DNA of 64,000 nucleotides from Candidatus Fusicatenibacter intestinigallinarum. GTDB lineage: Bacteria > Bacillota > Clostridia > Lachnospirales > Lachnospiraceae. The translations under genes and the position numbers were made by a program. This document shows positions 23,213 to 31,307 of the stretch, piece after piece. The DNA lies in the NCBI GenBank assembly GCA_019119555.1, contig DWWU01000030.1, positions 1 through 64,000 on the forward strand, in the 5' to 3' direction. Under the pieces are notes generated by a model, which worked only from the letters and a program-made list of their open reading frames with translations, was not told the origin of the DNA and searched no databases. Position 1 is the stretch's first letter. Each line of letters opens with the position of its first letter.

Positions 23213-24223
23213 TTAGAACTTGCCAGCCTTAGCAGCTTCCTCGATCGAAACCGCAACAGCTACTGTCATTCCGACCATCGGGTTGTTTCCTGCTCCGATC
23301 AGACCCATCATCTCAACATGAGCCGGCACAGAAGAGGAACCTGCAAACTGAGCGTCGGAATGCATACGGCCCAGAGTATCGGTCATACCGTAGGAAGCCG
23401 GACCTGCAGCCATGTTGTCCGGATGCAGAGTACGTCCTGTACCGCCGCCGGATGCAACGGAGAAGTATTTCTTTCCGGCCTCAATGCGCTCTTTCTTGTA
23501 GGTACCAGCTACCGGATGCTGGAAACGGGTCGGGTTGGTGGAGTTTCCTGTGATAGAAACGTCTACATTCTCTCTCCACATGATTGCAACGCCCTCGCGT
23601 ACATCGTTTGCGCCGTAGCAGTTAACTTTTGCGCGTGGTCCGTCAGAGTATGCCTTGCGGAATACTTCTTTCAGTTCTCCGGTGTAGTAGTCGAACTCGG
23701 TTTCAATATATGTAAATCCATTGATACGCGCAATGATCTGAGCAGCATCTTTTCCAAGACCGTTCAGGATTACACGCAGAGGTTTCTGACGTACACGATT
23801 TGCTTTCTCTGCAATACCGATTGCTCCCTCAGCGGCTGCGAAAGACTCATGGCCTGCCAGGAATGCAAAGCACTCGGTATCCTCTTCCAGAAGCATTTTG
23901 CCCAGGTTTCCATGTCCCAGACCTACTTTACGCTGATCTGCAACAGATCCCGGAATACAGAAGGACTGAAGTCCCTCGCCGATTGCAGCGGCTGCATCGG
24001 ATGCCTTGCGGCAGCCTTTCTTGATTGCGATTGCAGCGCCAACGGTGTAAGCCCATTTTGCGTTCTCAAAGCAGATCGGCTGAATGCCTTCTACCATTTT
24101 ATATACATCCAGGCCTGCAGCTTTGGTTACTTCTGCCGCTTCCTCGATGGAATTGATTCCGTACTCAGCGAGTTTTGCCAGAATCTGTTTTTCTCTTCTT
24201 TCATATGATTCAAATAATGCCAT
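23213..24223 (-). CDS. GGGtGRT protein
   Basis: Member of the GGGtGRT family (336 residues), named for its conserved glycine-rich motif, here SGGGTGRTLHPDNMAAG. The N-terminal YERREKQILAKLAEYGINSIEEA, AFLAGHESFAAAEG and the C-terminal VEMMGLIGAGNNPMVGMTVA are also characteristic. The biochemical role is unknown; the family occurs almost only in anaerobes and always beside the scaffold gene found here 20 nt upstream, so a role in iron-sulfur or thiol metabolism is likely. The ATG at 24223 has AGGAGG 7 nt upstream. Confidence 0.9.
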   Translation of the reverse strand: MALFESYERREKQILAKLAEYGINSIEEAAEVTKAAGLDVYKMVEGIQPICFENAKWAYTVGAAIAIKKGCRKASDAAAAIGEGLQSFCIPGSVADQRKVGLGHGNLGKMLLEEDTECFAFLAGHESFAAAEGAIGIAEKANRVRQKPLRVILNGLGKDAAQIIARINGFTYIETEFDYYTGELKEVFRKAYSDGPRAKVNCYGANDVREGVAIMWRENVDVSITGNSTNPTRFQHPVAGTYKKERIEAGKKYFSVASGGGTGRTLHPDNMAAGPASYGMTDTLGRMHSDAQFAGSSSVPAHVEMMGLIGAGNNPMVGMTVAVAVSIEEAAKAGKF

Positions 24224-24242
24224 TTCCTCGTCCTCCTGATTT

Positions 24243-24935
24243 TCAAGCTTTTCTCGGATCAATGATCTTGACAGCGTCGTTTACACGGCCATACTGTCCC
24301 TGCGCTTTCTCAAATGCGGTGTTTGCATCGTCGCCGCCTTTGATGAACTCCATCATCTTTCCGAAGTTTACGAATTTATAACCGATGATCTGATCCTCAT
24401 CGTCAAGAGCGATACCTGTAACGTATCCGTCAGTCATTTCCAGGTAACGAGGTCCTTTTGCAAGTGTTCCGTACATGGTTCCAACCTGGGAACGAAGTCC
24501 TTTTCCAAGGTCTTCCAGACCTGCGCCGATTGCCAGACCTTCCTCGGAAAATGCGCTCTGGCTTCTTCCGTATACAATCTGCAGGAACAGTTCTCTCATT
24601 GCTGTATTGATAGCATCACACACAAGGTCTGTATTCAGAGCCTCCAGGATGGTAAGACCCGGCAGAATCTCAGATGCCATTGCCGCGGAATGGGTCATTC
24701 CGGAACATCCGATCGTCTCAACCAGAGCCTCCTGGATAACACCGTCTTTCACGTTCAGTGTAAGCTTACAGGTACCCTGCTGAGGAGCGCACCAGCCAAT
24801 TCCATGTGTCATACCGGAAATATCTTTGATTTCTTTTGCTTTAACCCATTTTGCTTCTTCCGGAATCGGAGCTGCGCCGTGATGAACGCCCTGAGTAACC
24901 GGACACATCATTTCTACTTCGTGTGAATAAATCAT
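24243..24935 (-). CDS. Iron-sulfur cluster assembly scaffold-like protein
   Basis: NifU/IscU-fold protein of 230 residues, the usual partner of GGGtGRT proteins. Conserved cysteines appear in HGIGWCAPQQGTCKL, and VETIGCSGMTHSAAMASEIL carries the helix start typical of the scaffold fold. The C-terminal 70 residues are an extra domain beyond classical NifU. AAAGGAG precedes the ATG at 24935. TTGACG at 25043-25048 may be the -35 of its promoter, with a weak -10. It is the first gene of a two-gene operon ended by the 23144 terminator. Confidence 0.85.
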   Translation of the reverse strand: MIYSHEVEMMCPVTQGVHHGAAPIPEEAKWVKAKEIKDISGMTHGIGWCAPQQGTCKLTLNVKDGVIQEALVETIGCSGMTHSAAMASEILPGLTILEALNTDLVCDAINTAMRELFLQIVYGRSQSAFSEEGLAIGAGLEDLGKGLRSQVGTMYGTLAKGPRYLEMTDGYVTGIALDDEDQIIGYKFVNFGKMMEFIKGGDDANTAFEKAQGQYGRVNDAVKIIDPRKA

Positions 24936-25078
24936 TGTTAGACTCCTTTCAAATATGTACTTATTTGAGATTTTGTCTTTGGAACAACCCGCAATCTGAA
25001 GTCCCACAGACCTGACATTATTTTCTCACAATCTTTCGGTTTCGTCAACTCTGAAATGACGGTTTTTCCCGGTCCGGA

Positions 25079-25106
25079 GCAACCGGTCAGCCAGATGAAC
25101 CGTTGC
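25079..25106. repeat. Short palindromic repeat (family 1)
   Basis: GCAACCGGTCAGCC and inverse, in the gap between the exporter permease stop and the scaffold promoter. Confidence 0.75.
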
Positions 25107-25112
25107 GGACGG

Positions 25113-26693
25113 TCACATTTCCTGCAGTTCCATCCTGGTAAATGCCTGGGAACCGGCAAGCATCAGCACAAACGCTGCCGCCGTCAGATACAGCCCTGCC
25201 GCCAGAAAGGCTGCCGTCTCTCCCAGCAGAAAAAGCCCTGCGAGGAAAAAAGGAATCGCGATTCCGATAAATGTCCATGCGATCACCATCTGCAGCAGAC
25301 TTCTTCCCGTCGATCCGAAAGCATTCCCGAGAACGGCTCTTGTGATGGTATCCGAATAGATCCGGACTCCGCCGGCCGCGGCGCCTATCCATACCAGCAG
25401 AACCAGCAGCAGAGGCCGGACTCCCATAGCCACCCCCGCCGGGAATACCAGCAGTATCATATTGACTGCGGATTTCACATGCTCCAGGCAGGTGGCATAC
25501 CAGATTTTATATACCGGACGGTCGGGAATCAGAAATACATATGGATTTTCCAGCTCTTTTGTCCATTTGTTCGGAAGGCTTCCGAATACCAGCATCAGAT
25601 AAGCCGCCAGCGCAAGAAGCACATATACCTTAAATTCCTGAGGAACCTCAAGCCTGCCGGTCCGATCCAGATAAATAAGCACGCATCCGACCGCCAGATT
25701 GACCAGAGTCGCTGCGTTAAAGAGAAAGAATCTCTCTTTTCTGTACTCCAGCCACTGCCGGAAAAGGATCGCTTTCGCGCCGGTTCCTCTCCATTCCACC
25801 CGGACCTTCTTCAGCTTCCTGTTTTTTGGAAGAACTCCCGTTCCATTCTTCTTTTTCTGTTCCAGCACCTGTTCATAGTTATCGGCAAACTGCATTGCAT
25901 CCTCAAAACATTCCCCTGTACATTTCATCCGGACTGCCGCAGACAACAGGCCGCAGGCCGACAGCAGAAACAAAACGGTCCCCACTGTATTGACAGAATC
26001 CGGTCCCAGAAGAAGCAGCCGCACCGCGGCAATCTGCCAGCCAACCAGCGGAATCATCTGTATCCCAGGACTGGACAGATATCCGGTCACTGCTGAAAAG
26101 CGGAAACCTTCCTGCCGCAGATACCAGAAGCCCAGAAGCAGAAGGAGCACAACAATCCCATACAGGAGATAGCCCAGCCGTGCCAGAGTCTCTTTCTTCA
26201 GTCTCTCATTCCCATACAGGCAGATCACCAGAGCCGCCTCCATAACCGTTCCGATCCCTCCGATCACAGTAAAGTAAACAAGCATTTTCAGCGGAGGGAT
26301 CCGAAACCACAGCGTCCCCAGAATCGCCGCAAGCAGCTCCACGCAAAGCCCCGGCAGAAGCGTCTTTGCCTGTCCGTAAAGCAGGCAGAGCTTCGGCGAC
26401 ACCGGTGAGGGAAAAATGAAATGTACATCACTGTTCCGAAAAAGCATTCCCTGTCGTTTTGCGTAGGCGCTGTAGCTGAGCGGCGACAGATACAGAATCA
26501 GGGCGCTCACCGCCGCCACCAGTGTTTCCGGCCGGTTCATTCCCCGTTTCATCAGTTCCTCCAGAATGCTGTGATACATAATGAACGCATAAAACCCGAG
26601 GATCAGAAGATACACCCAGAATGCCGGTTTTCGGATCAGCTTTTTCAGGGTATTCACCACAGACCGCTTCCATACATAAATCAGACTATTCAT
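25113..26693 (-). CDS. ABC exporter permease
   Basis: Polytopic membrane protein of 526 residues with about twelve hydrophobic segments, in the family of putative ABC exporter permeases of Firmicutes (N-terminal KPAFWVYLLILGFYAFIM, later VHFIFPSPVSPKLCLLYGQAK, a common line in this family). It overlaps the ATP-binding gene by 8 nt and is its membrane partner. Substrate unknown; such pairs often export peptides or provide immunity. A cytoplasmic loop around residues 270-310 is strongly basic. Confidence 0.88.
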   Translation of the reverse strand: MNSLIYVWKRSVVNTLKKLIRKPAFWVYLLILGFYAFIMYHSILEELMKRGMNRPETLVAAVSALILYLSPLSYSAYAKRQGMLFRNSDVHFIFPSPVSPKLCLLYGQAKTLLPGLCVELLAAILGTLWFRIPPLKMLVYFTVIGGIGTVMEAALVICLYGNERLKKETLARLGYLLYGIVVLLLLLGFWYLRQEGFRFSAVTGYLSSPGIQMIPLVGWQIAAVRLLLLGPDSVNTVGTVLFLLSACGLLSAAVRMKCTGECFEDAMQFADNYEQVLEQKKKNGTGVLPKNRKLKKVRVEWRGTGAKAILFRQWLEYRKERFFLFNAATLVNLAVGCVLIYLDRTGRLEVPQEFKVYVLLALAAYLMLVFGSLPNKWTKELENPYVFLIPDRPVYKIWYATCLEHVKSAVNMILLVFPAGVAMGVRPLLLVLLVWIGAAAGGVRIYSDTITRAVLGNAFGSTGRSLLQMVIAWTFIGIAIPFFLAGLFLLGETAAFLAAGLYLTAAAFVLMLAGSQAFTRMELQEM

Positions 26694-27390
26694 GCTGTTC
26701 TCCTTTCTCCGTCACTGAGAAAAAAAGATCATCCAGATTCTGGTCGCTGACCTCCTCTCTGTGATATACGGCAAGAATCGTCCCCTTATCCATAACAAAT
26801 ACATCATCCCACAGTTCCTGTACCATTTCCAGCATATGAGTGCTGATCAGCACTGTGGCGCCACATTTTTTCTGTTCACAGATCACTTCCTTCAGCTCCT
26901 TGATCGCCCTGGGATCAAGGCCCACCATCGGTTCGTCAAACAGGATCACCCTCGGACGAATCAGCAGTGCACAGCAGATGCTGACTTTCTGCATCATTCC
27001 TTTGGAAAGCTCGCTGCCAAGCTTATCCCGCTTGTCCTCAAGTTCAAAACGCTCCATCCACCGGGCAATCTCCTCCCGGGATACGGAAGCATTGTAGGCT
27101 CTCCGGATATACTCCAGGTGCTCCTCCACCGTCAGATTGGGAAACAATGCCGGAAGTTCCGGAACATATCCGAAAATTCTTTTTGCCTCCATTGTCCTGG
27201 CAGGCAGGCCGTCAATCCATACGCCGCCTTCATATTTCAGAAGCCCTGCAATACTCTTGATCACAGAGGATTTTCCTGCGCCGTTTGGCCCCAGTAAAAT
27301 TCCAATCCTGCCTGTATTTACCGTAAAGCTCACGTCATTCACCGCCAGCGTCTTATTGTAACGTTTTGTCAGCTTTTTTACTTCAAGCAT
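26686..27390 (-). CDS. ABC transporter ATP-binding protein
   Basis: ATPase of 234 residues that energises the exporter permease. Walker A GPNGAGKSS, Q-loop region, signature LSKGMMQKV and Walker B PRVILFDEPMVGLDP, then the switch His in LISTHMLEM are all present. I chose the ATG at 27390 because GGAGG lies upstream; longer starts would run into the operator. It is the first gene of the pair and its promoter overlaps a 42-bp palindrome. Confidence 0.93.
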   Translation of the reverse strand: MLEVKKLTKRYNKTLAVNDVSFTVNTGRIGILLGPNGAGKSSVIKSIAGLLKYEGGVWIDGLPARTMEAKRIFGYVPELPALFPNLTVEEHLEYIRRAYNASVSREEIARWMERFELEDKRDKLGSELSKGMMQKVSICCALLIRPRVILFDEPMVGLDPRAIKELKEVICEQKKCGATVLISTHMLEMVQELWDDVFVMDKGTILAVYHREEVSDQNLDDLFFSVTEKGEQHE

Positions 27391-27421
27391 TGTTTTTCCT
27401 CCCTCGTCTGCCATGAAATAA

Positions 27422-27463
27422 AGGTGCGTCATTGTACTATTTAAATAATACAATGACGCACCT
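27422..27463. promoter_or_regulatory. 42-bp palindromic operator of ABC exporter
   Basis: Near-perfect palindrome with 15-bp outer arms AGGTGCGTCATTGTA and inverse and a self-complementary core TATTTAAATA; only one base pair mismatches. It covers the -10 region of the exporter promoter, so a bound dimer or tetramer would block transcription. Palindromes like this are typical of GntR/YtrA-type repressors of ABC operons, but no such gene is in the window. Confidence 0.75.
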
Positions 27464-27473
27464 CCGATGTCAA
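27445..27473 (-). promoter_or_regulatory. Promoter of ABC exporter operon
   Basis: TTGACA, 17-nt spacer, TATTAT on the minus strand, 55 nt upstream of the ATP-binding gene start, with the -10 box inside the palindrome. Confidence 0.8.
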
Positions 27474-27484
27474 TGCAAGGAAGA

Positions 27485-28150
27485 TCAAACTTTCATTACG
27501 ATTTCCTTACTGTTTTTAAAGATAGAATCTGACGGGATTACCCCCCGGACACTGGACAGGGGATAAATGTTGGTGCGTGGTCCGACCACGGTTCCCGGAT
27601 TCAGAACGCTGCCGCATCCCACCTCCACTTCGTCGCCCAGCATTGCCCCGAATTTCTTCAGGCCGGTCTCAATGTTTTCGCCGTCTCCTTTTACAATGAC
27701 CAGCTTCTTATCAGACTTTACGTTTGATGTAATGGAACCGGCGCCCATATGCGCCTTGTAGCCCAGAATGGAATCTCCCACGTAATTGTAATGAGGCACC
27801 TGCACCTTGTTGAACAGAATCACGTTTTTCAGCTCAGTGGAATTTCCGACCACAGCGCCTTCTCCCACCAGCGCGTTTCCGCGGATAAACGCACAATGTC
27901 TTACTTCCGCACCTTTTCCGATAATGCACGGACCGGTAACGGACGCCGTGGGCGCCACCTTCGCGTCCCTTGCCACCCAGATATTCTCTCCACGCTTTTC
28001 ATATTCTTCATCGGAAAGCGTATTGCCAAGCTTCACAATAAATGCGCCGATCTCCGGGAGCACCTCCCAGGGATATGTCTTCCCCTGAAAAATCTCCGCT
28101 CCGATGGTTTCGTCCAGATTATACAGTTCCTGAATCGTAATTCCTTTCAT
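27485..28150 (-). CDS. Left-handed beta-helix nucleotidyl/acyltransferase-like protein
   Basis: Protein of 221 residues with hexapeptide repeats forming a left-handed beta helix (ENIWVARDAKVAPTASVTG, CIIGKGAEVRHCAFIRG, ALVGEGAVVGNS, SILGYKAHMGAGSITSNV). It resembles the C-terminal acetyltransferase half of GlmU/UDP-GlcNAc pyrophosphorylase, but the pyrophosphorylase half and the uridyl-binding motif are missing; often annotated as UDP-N-acetylglucosamine pyrophosphorylase. Its start overlaps the topB stop by 4 nt (ATGA), so it is translationally coupled. Substrate unknown. Confidence 0.85.
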   Translation of the reverse strand: MKGITIQELYNLDETIGAEIFQGKTYPWEVLPEIGAFIVKLGNTLSDEEYEKRGENIWVARDAKVAPTASVTGPCIIGKGAEVRHCAFIRGNALVGEGAVVGNSTELKNVILFNKVQVPHYNYVGDSILGYKAHMGAGSITSNVKSDKKLVIVKGDGENIETGLKKFGAMLGDEVEVGCGSVLNPGTVVGPRTNIYPLSSVRGVIPSDSIFKNSKEIVMKV

Positions 28151-30180
28151 TCCTTTCCTCCTCCTTTTTTCTTATAGACGTCCGCATACGCGTCAAAACA
28201 CTGGCGCAGGCCATAGGACGGATGCATGCGCTTTACGTTTTCTGTGTGGCGGGCCACAAAATGTTCCAGTTTTGTCATATACTCTTCCGTCGTAATGCTC
28301 CCTTCCGCCACATAGGTCAGCCCCTTTTCCCAGCTGGCGGTCAGTTCCGGGTTCAGCAGCGAGCGGATCGACTGGCTGACCACGTCGAAGATCATCTCTC
28401 CCAGCTGGGTCGGCGTGATCACCTGGGTCTTTTTGTTCAGGGAGAGGTACTGAATAGAAAACAGCTTTTTCAGTATTTCCGCCCTGGTGGCGCTGGTCCC
28501 GATGCCGCTGCCCTTGATCTGCGCGCGGAGCTCCTCGTCCTCGATCAGCTGCCCGGCATTTTCCATTGCCAGAATCATGGAACCGGAAGTATACCGTTTC
28601 GGCGGAGAAGTCTCCCCTTCTTTGATCCGGAAATTCTCTATGGGAAGAACCGTTCCCTTTCTCACTTTTGCCAGGGCTGCCAGGAATTCCTGGTCGCAGG
28701 CAATCTCCGCCTCCCCTCCGTCGCCGGAAGAGTTCCCGGAAGGGGCGTCCTTTCGTCTGCTGAAGGAATAATTCATCACCTTCAGATACCCCTCCTCCAG
28801 CAGAACCTTAAAGCTGGAAAAAAAGCGTTCTCCTCCGCTCACCGTCGTCAGCGATACTTTCTGGTACACTGCCGGCGGATAGAAAACCGCAAGAAACTTT
28901 CTCACAATCACTTCATAAACCTTTTCCGGGAGCTCTCTGAGATTTCTCAGATTCCCCAGCCCCTGTCCGGTGGGAATGATTGCGTAGTGATCGGTAATCT
29001 GCTTGTCATTGGTATAGCGGGTATTTCCAATCTTTTTATAACTCCCGTTCTCCAGAATTTCCCCTGCCAGCTCTGCGGTTTTTCCATAGTTCTTAAGTCC
29101 CGCAAGATTCCGGTGGATTTCCTTTGCAACGGCGCTGGACAGTACACGGGCGTCCGTTCTCGGATAAGTGACCAGCTTCTTTTCATACAGTTCCTGAACA
29201 ATTTTCAGCGTCTCATCCGGACTGATTTTAAAAAGCTTTGCGCAGTCATTCTGAAGTTCCGCCAGATTGTACAGCAGCGGAGGATTCTTTTTCTCCTTCT
29301 TTCGCTCCGCTTTCTCTACCGACGCGGTCAGCGGCTCTGTTTCGCTCAGCTCGGTGATCAGTTTTTCCGCATCCTCTTTTTTCAGAAACCCATTGTCCTT
29401 GTAGAGCAGCGGCGACTGATAGTATCTGCTGCCTTCCACCGCCCTCCACTCGCCGTCAAAGCTCCGTCCTTCCACAGACATCTTTGCCAGGACACGGTAA
29501 AACGGCGTCTTGACAAAGGACCGGATCTCCCGCTCCCTGCGCACAACCATTCCCAGCACGCAGGTCATCACGCGGCCGACGGAGACCGCCTGATATTTCG
29601 TTCCCAGATAATTGGCGATGGTATTCCCGTATTTCAACGTCAGCACACGGGAAAAATTGATCCCCATCAGATAATCTTCCTTGGCACGCAAATAGGCGGA
29701 GGCTGAAAGGTTGTCATATTCACTTTCATCCTTCGCTTCACGGATTCCTCTCAGGATCTCCTCCTCTGTCTGGGAATCGATCCATACTCTCTTCTGTTTT
29801 TTATCCCTGACCTGAGCCATCTGCGCAACCAGCCGGTAGATGTACTCCCCTTCCCGCCCGGAGTCGGTACAGACATAGATCGTTGTCACATCCTCCCGGT
29901 TCAGCAGTCCGCTGACAATGCGGAACTGTTTCTCCACTCCCGGTATCACCTCATACAGAAAGGTTTGGGGAAGAAACGGCAGAGTCTCGAAACTCCACCG
30001 TTTATATTTCGGATCGTATTTTTCCGGATAGCTCATGGTGACCAGGTGTCCGACGCACCAGGTCACCACGGAATTCTGAGATTCCAGATAGCCGTCCCTC
30101 CGCTGCATATTTTCTTTTAAAGCCTTCGCAAACTCCTGCGCCACGCTGGGCTTTTCAGCTATGTATAAAGATTTTGTCAT
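28147..30180 (-). CDS. topB: DNA topoisomerase III
   Basis: Type IA topoisomerase of 677 residues that decatenates DNA. Toprim motifs are at the N terminus (AEKPSVAQEFAK; VCTDSGREGEYIYRLV), followed by SVGRVMTCVLGMVV and the catalytic tyrosine in VTYPRTDARVLS. The end (TELEHFVARHTENVKRMHP) lacks C-terminal zinc fingers, as in the shorter TopB group of Firmicutes. It overlaps the FNT gene and the beta-helix gene by 4 nt each. The coupling of topB to a formate channel gene is odd and has no obvious logic. Confidence 0.94.
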   Translation of the reverse strand: MTKSLYIAEKPSVAQEFAKALKENMQRRDGYLESQNSVVTWCVGHLVTMSYPEKYDPKYKRWSFETLPFLPQTFLYEVIPGVEKQFRIVSGLLNREDVTTIYVCTDSGREGEYIYRLVAQMAQVRDKKQKRVWIDSQTEEEILRGIREAKDESEYDNLSASAYLRAKEDYLMGINFSRVLTLKYGNTIANYLGTKYQAVSVGRVMTCVLGMVVRREREIRSFVKTPFYRVLAKMSVEGRSFDGEWRAVEGSRYYQSPLLYKDNGFLKKEDAEKLITELSETEPLTASVEKAERKKEKKNPPLLYNLAELQNDCAKLFKISPDETLKIVQELYEKKLVTYPRTDARVLSSAVAKEIHRNLAGLKNYGKTAELAGEILENGSYKKIGNTRYTNDKQITDHYAIIPTGQGLGNLRNLRELPEKVYEVIVRKFLAVFYPPAVYQKVSLTTVSGGERFFSSFKVLLEEGYLKVMNYSFSRRKDAPSGNSSGDGGEAEIACDQEFLAALAKVRKGTVLPIENFRIKEGETSPPKRYTSGSMILAMENAGQLIEDEELRAQIKGSGIGTSATRAEILKKLFSIQYLSLNKKTQVITPTQLGEMIFDVVSQSIRSLLNPELTASWEKGLTYVAEGSITTEEYMTKLEHFVARHTENVKRMHPSYGLRQCFDAYADVYKKKGGGKE

Positions 30181-30935
30181 TCTTTCGGTGCACTCATTTT
30201 ACAAAGCGGCCAGCCAAGCAGCAGCGCTCCGCCGACCATATTTCCCAAAGTTACAATCAGCATACTTCGCAGCACACTGACAATGGAGACGCCCGGCACC
30301 AGCAGCATGGCAGTCGTAAAGGTAGCCATGTTGGCAATGCTGTGTTCAAAACCGGATACCACGAAACCTGAGATGCAGATCACGATCATCAGGAATTTGG
30401 CCGCCTCGTTTTTCATCTTGTTTCCGCAAACGATCGCGAGACAGACAAAGAAGTTACAGAGAACTGCCCGCAGGAACATCTGTCCTGCCGGGATCGTCAG
30501 TTTTCCGTCAATGATACTTGCAAAATACCCTGCGGTGCCTGACGCTCCTGCCCCAACAAAGATCAGGGAAAAAACAAAACATCCGACAAAGTTTCCGATA
30601 TAGCTGACCAGCCATACCTTTCCGACCGCCTTCCAGGATACCGCTTTCTGGTAAGCGCCGAACGCCATCATCAGATTGTTTCCGGTAAAAAGCTCACTGC
30701 CGATAAAAGTGATCAGAAGAACAGCAATGGAAAACACAATGCCGCTCAGAAATTTACCCATCGCAGGATCTGATTCGCTGAACAGATTACCGACAACATT
30801 GCTGTAGATCATTGCCACGGCAATAAAGAAACCCGCCATAATGGCTCTCAGAACGTACCGCCCGAAATGCTCTTCCAGAAACCTTATTTTCCCCTTTGCA
30901 ATCTGCTCAAATTTTTCTACATCTTCGTAAGGCAT
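30177..30935 (-). CDS. Formate/nitrite transporter family channel
   Basis: FNT channel of 252 residues with six membrane segments; family motifs are AGFFIAVAMIYSNVVGNLF, GSELFTGNNLMMAFGAYQ (the FTGN motif), WLVSYIGNFVG and SGFEHSIANMATF. It probably moves formate made by pyruvate formate-lyase, or nitrite. The ATG at 30935 has GGAGGA upstream; longer starts add a non-conserved tail. The gene is first in a coupled operon with topB and the beta-helix protein and is divergent from the aldehyde dehydrogenase gene, with a 38-bp palindrome between their promoters. Confidence 0.93.
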   Translation of the reverse strand: MPYEDVEKFEQIAKGKIRFLEEHFGRYVLRAIMAGFFIAVAMIYSNVVGNLFSESDPAMGKFLSGIVFSIAVLLITFIGSELFTGNNLMMAFGAYQKAVSWKAVGKVWLVSYIGNFVGCFVFSLIFVGAGASGTAGYFASIIDGKLTIPAGQMFLRAVLCNFFVCLAIVCGNKMKNEAAKFLMIVICISGFVVSGFEHSIANMATFTTAMLLVPGVSIVSVLRSMLIVTLGNMVGGALLLGWPLCKMSAPKE

Positions 30936-31054
30936 AAAAAAATCCTCCTCTCTTTCTCGTCCTGTTCCTGTGTCATCTGCACATTGCAAAACACAGATCC
31001 ACAGATGTTTTTTGCAGCGTCCCGTAAAAAATACCTCCCTTTTCACATAGAAAC

Positions 31055-31083
31055 ATTATACCATCGTTAAAGAAATATCACAA
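31055..31083 (-). promoter_or_regulatory. Promoter of FNT-topB operon
   Basis: TTGTGA, 17 nt, TATAAT on the minus strand, about 120 nt upstream of the FNT start. Confidence 0.8.
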
Positions 31084-31120
31084 CCAAAAGTGTGATTTCA
31101 AACACTTTCTTCCGTGTCTT

Positions 31121-31158
31121 ATTATTCACAAAATATTATGCGATATTTTGTGAATAAT
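31121..31158. promoter_or_regulatory. 38-bp palindrome between FNT and ALDH promoters
   Basis: Perfect 16-bp arms (ATTATTCACAAAATAT and inverse) around a 6-nt centre TATGCG. It is 38 nt from the FNT -35 and 35 nt from the ALDH -35, so one regulator could act on both. It contains no clear FNR, CRP or Rex site. As RNA it would make a weak AU-rich hairpin. Confidence 0.7.
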
Positions 31159-31192
31159 TCGCAATTTCAAAAAACAGGGAAATATGAAAGAA

Positions 31193-31221
31193 TTGACTTT
31201 TTTCCCCTCCGTTGCTATAGT
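31193..31221 (+). promoter_or_regulatory. Promoter of aldehyde dehydrogenase
   Basis: TTGACT, 17 nt, TATAGT, 87 nt upstream of the ATG; half a short repeat (GTTACAGTTCAGCCAGG, 31273-31289) lies in the leader. Confidence 0.8.
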
Positions 31222-31307
31222 CTGTTTTGTATCCGGTTCCCGTGCTCACGAACGCCGAAAAACCGGAAAAATGTTACAGTTCAGCCAGGAAAGAAAGGTG
31301 AAATCCA

